Shown: in pieces, positions 14,203 through 16,370 of the stretch
Layout: every line of letters begins with the position of its first letter
How positions within the stretch are numbered: the stretch's first letter is position 1
From: an uncultured Bacilli bacterium
GTDB lineage: Bacteria; Bacillota_I; Bacilli_A; RF39; UBA660
Direction of reading: 5' to 3'
Assembly (NCBI GenBank): GCA_944372315.1
Contig: CALVYX010000057.1
Location: 1 to 16,370 of the forward strand
Length of the DNA: 16,370 nt
The notes under the pieces: generated by a model
Database searches by the model: none
What the model saw: only the letters and a program-made list of their open reading frames with translations
What the model was told of the DNA's origin: nothing
Program-made: the position numbers and the translations under genes

Positions 14203-15246
14203 TTATTTAAATAAAGTTAATACTTTCTTTACTTCTTTTCTTTTATCTTCAAATAAATTAATTAAAAAATCATTTGTTTCCGGTTTAATCCTTATTTGAC
14301 TATGACTAGTATTATACTGTTCTAATACTTTTCTATATTCATCATCATAAGCTAATCTTTCTAACATGGGTATCACTTCTTTGTCATAGTTTAACGCAAC
14401 CTCTACTAAATTAGGATCTAGTCCATAACATTCATCCTTCTTAGCTTGTCCTTCTTGCATATTATTAAATAATAAATCAGGAGAATAAGGAAATAACGGC
14501 ATCCATACTTCTCCAGGTGTATAACTTAAAGGTTTTTTATGACCCGCTCCTAAGCTTCTTTCACTATCATACATTACAGTAGGCGATAGATCAGGTATTC
14601 TCCAAATAGTCCCCTCATCAGTAAAAGTTCCATATTTAGAAGCAATTTCCGGATAAAATACATTTAATCTTAATCTGTGTTTATAATTTACTCCTTCTAT
14701 TTTAGAAATTTCAAAACTAATATTGTGATAATTGCGATCTAACTGATGGGTAAAATAATCACAAACAAATAATAGTAACAAATAAGATCTGGTTTTTTCA
14801 TAGCATTCTTTTGTTGTTTGGTTTTCAAAGAAACTTAATAAAGATTGTAGTGAATAATTTCCATAACTTTTTAAATCTGAAATTTCACTATCTAATAACT
14901 CACTTACTAAATAGTAATTTTTATTTTTACTTTGAAACGAAGTAGATAAAAGACCACATTTTACTTGTTGTTCAACTTTAGGAATATAGATAGCTGTATC
15001 CCTTAAATATGCTACTCGGTAATCTAATGTATCAAGACCCATAATTTTCCCAAACTTGCTACAAAAAGACTCCGTCAAAAGACGATAATCATTTCTTACT
15101 TTAAAGTATTGTAAAGTATCATCTATGATATACCATGTAGGCTTTTCTTTAAGATATCCTTTATTAATCCCTATTTGTTCTTGTAATTTTACTTCATCTA
15201 CCCTACTTACTTGATAATGACTAATAAGACTTTTATTAATTTCCAT
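14203..15246 (-). CDS. HipA/CtkA-like protein kinase, without a HipB partner
   Basis: A 347-residue protein with signs of the HipA-type kinase fold, whose members phosphorylate proteins such as glutamyl-tRNA synthetase (HipA) or act as Ser/Thr kinases (CtkA). K49 in TLQYFKVRN would be the ATP-binding lysine, and E59 in LLTESFC the paired acidic residue. D163 and D170-R171-N172-xx-N175 in CDYFTHQLDRNYHNISFE fit the catalytic loop. D227 in PDLSPTVMYDSERSL fits the metal-binding motif that takes the place of DFG. This stretch is the main basis for the call. No small helix-turn-helix antitoxin gene lies beside it, so it may be a solitary kinase rather than a toxin. The ATG has GAGGGG upstream and a very good promoter with a palindrome. 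Confidence 0.65.
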   Translation of the reverse strand: MEINKSLISHYQVSRVDEVKLQEQIGINKGYLKEKPTWYIIDDTLQYFKVRNDYRLLTESFCSKFGKIMGLDTLDYRVAYLRDTAIYIPKVEQQVKCGLLSTSFQSKNKNYYLVSELLDSEISDLKSYGNYSLQSLLSFFENQTTKECYEKTRSYLLLLFVCDYFTHQLDRNYHNISFEISKIEGVNYKHRLRLNVFYPEIASKYGTFTDEGTIWRIPDLSPTVMYDSERSLGAGHKKPLSYTPGEVWMPLFPYSPDLLFNNMQEGQAKKDECYGLDPNLVEVALNYDKEVIPMLERLAYDDEYRKVLEQYNTSHSQIRIKPETNDFLINLFEDKRKEVKKVLTLFK

Positions 15247-15270
15247 ACAATCCCCTCTTTTTTGTGCTAT

Positions 15271-15299
15271 ATTTTAACATTTACATAAATTTATGTCAA
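15271..15299 (-). promoter_or_regulatory. Strong promoter of the kinase gene with an operator-like palindrome
   Basis: Consensus TTGACA (15294-15299), 17 bases, then an extended -10, TGTTAAAAT (TAAAAT at 15271-15276), on the minus strand. A 14-base perfect palindrome, ACATAAATTTATGT (15283-15296), covers the end of the -35 and half of the spacer, a typical place for a repressor site. Confidence 0.7.
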
Positions 15300-15304
15300 A
15301 TAAA

Positions 15305-15329
15305 AAGAGTTCTTAATCTAAAAACTCTT
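15305..15329 (-). terminator. Terminator of cotE
   Basis: AAGAGTT/AACTCTT (15323-15329 with 15305-15311) with an 11-base loop and TTTATTT tail on the minus strand, overlapping the cotE stop. The T-run directly abuts the -35 of the next promoter. Confidence 0.7.
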
Positions 15330-15849
15330 CTTGAACCTGTTCATCTATTTGTTTTTCTACTTCTTCTTGATTTACATCATCATCTATGATATCCCATTCA
15401 TCCTCATCTTCATCAATTGCAATTTTTACTTTAGTATCACCTACTATTTCTATTCCTAAATCTTTCTCAATCGTATACACTATCTTTCCGTCTTGAATTT
15501 CAGCTTTCACACAACTAGGTTGCTTTAAGCTTCTAACAATGATTTCTTCATCTCCAGTAATATTAGATTCATTTCTTCTTGGAACAGTAACTGTCTCTTT
15601 ATAAGTATCTGTCTGTCTTACTACTTCCGTTTTAGTATCGTTTTGGCAAGAATACCAAATATTAATATCATAGCTACCTTCTACAGTAATGGTATCTCCT
15701 GATTTGTATCCTTTAAAGTTGTGATTAATAACCCAGCAACCTAAAATTGTACTTGCTTCACATTCAGGAACAACAGAATTCGTGGTAGTAAATGTTTTCT
15801 TTCCTTTTCCAATTACTGCTTTCGTAACTATTTCTTTAAAACTAGCCAT
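15313..15849 (-). CDS. cotE: CotE-family outer spore coat protein
   Basis: CotE is the morphogenetic protein that attaches the outer coat to the spore in Bacillus. The 178 residues (B. subtilis CotE is about 181) align by eye along most of the length: EIVTKAVIGKGKK, the STILGCWVINHNF segment, ITVEGSYDINIWYS, NDTKTEVVRQTDTY, the KQPSCV segment, VGDTKVKIAI, and a strongly acidic C-terminal tail (DEDEDEWDIIDDDV). This is a clear family match from memory of the B. subtilis protein. The in-frame ATG at 15864 is part of the ribosome site (ATGAGGAGG), so I place the start at 15849. The gene stands alone between a terminator and the kinase promoter. Whether the organism makes spores cannot be told from this window. 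Confidence 0.88.
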   Translation of the reverse strand: MASFKEIVTKAVIGKGKKTFTTTNSVVPECEASTILGCWVINHNFKGYKSGDTITVEGSYDINIWYSCQNDTKTEVVRQTDTYKETVTVPRRNESNITGDEEIIVRSLKQPSCVKAEIQDGKIVYTIEKDLGIEIVGDTKVKIAIDEDEDEWDIIDDDVNQEEVEKQIDEQVQEEFLD

Positions 15850-15866
15850 AATATTCCTCCTCATTC

Positions 15867-15898
15867 TAATTTATGCGACTAGTTTTAATTTAGTTCAA
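15867..15898 (-). promoter_or_regulatory. cotE promoter, possibly of sporulation (SigK/SigE) type
   Basis: On the minus strand an AC dinucleotide (15893-15894), 17 bases and CATAAATTA (15867-15875) fit the mother-cell SigK consensus (AC, then CATAnnnTA). The same bases can be read as a poor SigA promoter (TTGAAC, 17, CATAAA), so the assignment is open. B. subtilis cotE is transcribed by SigE and SigK. Confidence 0.45.
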
Positions 15899-15901
15899 AA
15901 A

Positions 15902-15940
15902 AATACAGTACATTTGTATTTATCATAAATGTACTGTATT
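15902..15940 (-). terminator. Strong terminator upstream of cotE, with no gene left to serve
   Basis: A perfect 14-bp stem, AATACAGTACATTT/AAATGTACTGTATT (15927-15940 with 15902-15915), 11-base loop, and seven Ts on the minus strand. It must belong to a minus-strand gene to the right, but the sequence there is insertion-sequence DNA on the other strand. The original upstream gene is probably displaced beyond the element. Confidence 0.75.
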
Positions 15941-15988
15941 AATTAGTTTTTATAACGCTTATAACCGGACAGTTTTTAAAACAATAAA

Positions 15989-16018
15989 AAAATGACCAGA
16001 GATTATCTAAGTCATTTT
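15989..16018 (-). terminator. Hairpin near the left end of the insertion sequence
   Basis: AAAATGAC/GTCATTTT (15989-15996 with 16011-16018) with a T-run on the minus strand; on the plus strand it is followed by ATCTCTTATAATT. It could stop minus-strand transcription leaving the element. The exact left end of the element is not resolved; it lies somewhere between 15941 and about 16030. Confidence 0.4.
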
Positions 16019-16029
16019 ATCTCTTATAA

Positions 16030-16058
16030 TTGAAATAAACAACCTTTTTTGATATTCT
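16030..16058 (+). promoter_or_regulatory. Possible internal promoter of the transposase
   Basis: TTGAAA (16030-16035) and TATTCT (16053-16058), 17-base spacing. Transcription would begin near 16065, inside the loop of the hairpin described next, so this transcript would lack the hairpin's 5' arm. The -10 is a weak match. Confidence 0.35.
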
Positions 16059-16090
16059 TATTATAACCAAAAAAAGAATAGAGGTTGTTT
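16037..16090 (+). promoter_or_regulatory. Hairpin that hides the transposase ribosome site
   Basis: AAACAACCT (16037-16045) is a perfect complement of AGGTTGTTT (16082-16090), and inside it TATTCTT (16053-16059) pairs with AAGAATA (16074-16080). The stem contains the GAGG ribosome site and ends at the base before the ATG. Long RNAs entering from outside would fold this way and translate poorly. Confidence 0.6.
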
Positions 16091-16370
16091 ATGTATAAAG
16101 TATATAATAGTCAAAATGATATTGCAAGTGAAATGAAAGATTTTTTATTAAAATGTAATCCTAATATAAGAAAGACACAACTTAAATTTATTCCTTTTAT
16201 ATCTTTTGGTATGATTCTATCTGAATCTTCTGTTGCAAGTGACATTGCTAAAACTCTTAAAGACGATTTCTCTTTAGTTCAACATGATTCTGTTATTAGA
16301 AGAATTAAAAGATTATTTAAAAATAAATTATTTGATCCTTATAAATTCTATGACTCTATTATTCGCTATG
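16091..16370 (+). mobile_element. Transposase of an IS4-like insertion sequence, N-terminal part (cut by window edge)
   Basis: The first 93 codons of a DDE transposase, read by hand from the ATG at 16091; the frame is open to the end of the window. Recognisable features are the ILSESSVASDIAKTL segment and HDSVIRRIKRLFKNKLFDPY, which resemble the N-terminal DNA-binding part of IS4-family transposases of Firmicutes. The catalytic DDE residues are beyond the window, so the family call is tentative. GAGG precedes the ATG but is buried in a hairpin. It is on the opposite strand from its housekeeping neighbours, as expected for an insertion. Confidence 0.65.

Overview
This window looks like chromosome from a very AT-rich, low-GC Gram-positive bacterium, most likely of class Bacilli and possibly one of the uncultured gut lineages near the Mollicutes. 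That placement is inference. It rests on strong AGGAGG-type ribosome sites, many short U-tailed terminators, FtsA/FtsZ-based division, a CotE-like spore-coat protein, and the standard code: the bacteriocin exporter ends in TGA and tryptophan is TGG, so UGA is not read as Trp. Nearly everything is on the minus strand. The exceptions are one membrane-protein gene and a transposase cut by the right edge.

Reading from the left: the start of smc (partial), a PD-(D/E)XK (Rpn-type) transposase-like nuclease, then pnp and rpsO with an attenuator-like hairpin between them and a structured, promoter-led leader before rpsO. Next come ftsZ and ftsA, which share a coupled junction and have a promoter before ftsA. 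This part is core housekeeping.

From 6998 to 9998 lies an accessory cassette that I read as a compact bacteriocin locus. In transcription order it has a C39-peptidase/ABC exporter, a very short HlyD-like accessory protein, two small double-glycine-leader peptides with GxxxG motifs (candidate two-peptide class IIb bacteriocin), and a 54-residue membrane peptide (candidate immunity protein). The last one shares a GxxLGTxxR motif with the second bacteriocin peptide. A strong terminator closes the cassette. The three small genes are easily missed by gene callers.

Further right are a secreted or anchored staphylococcal-type nuclease fused to an InlB B-repeat and a membrane anchor, an unidentified structured small RNA with its own promoter and terminator (about 10930-11066), a plus-strand two-helix membrane protein, and a decayed gene region (11757-12217). 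After these come tRNA-Ile(GAU), an unknown single-pass membrane protein translationally coupled to fmt, a HipA/CtkA-like kinase with no HipB partner but a palindrome in its promoter, and cotE. The window ends at the left part of an insertion sequence. Its transposase ribosome site is buried in a hairpin that only read-through RNA would form.

No CRISPR array, rRNA or replication origin was seen.
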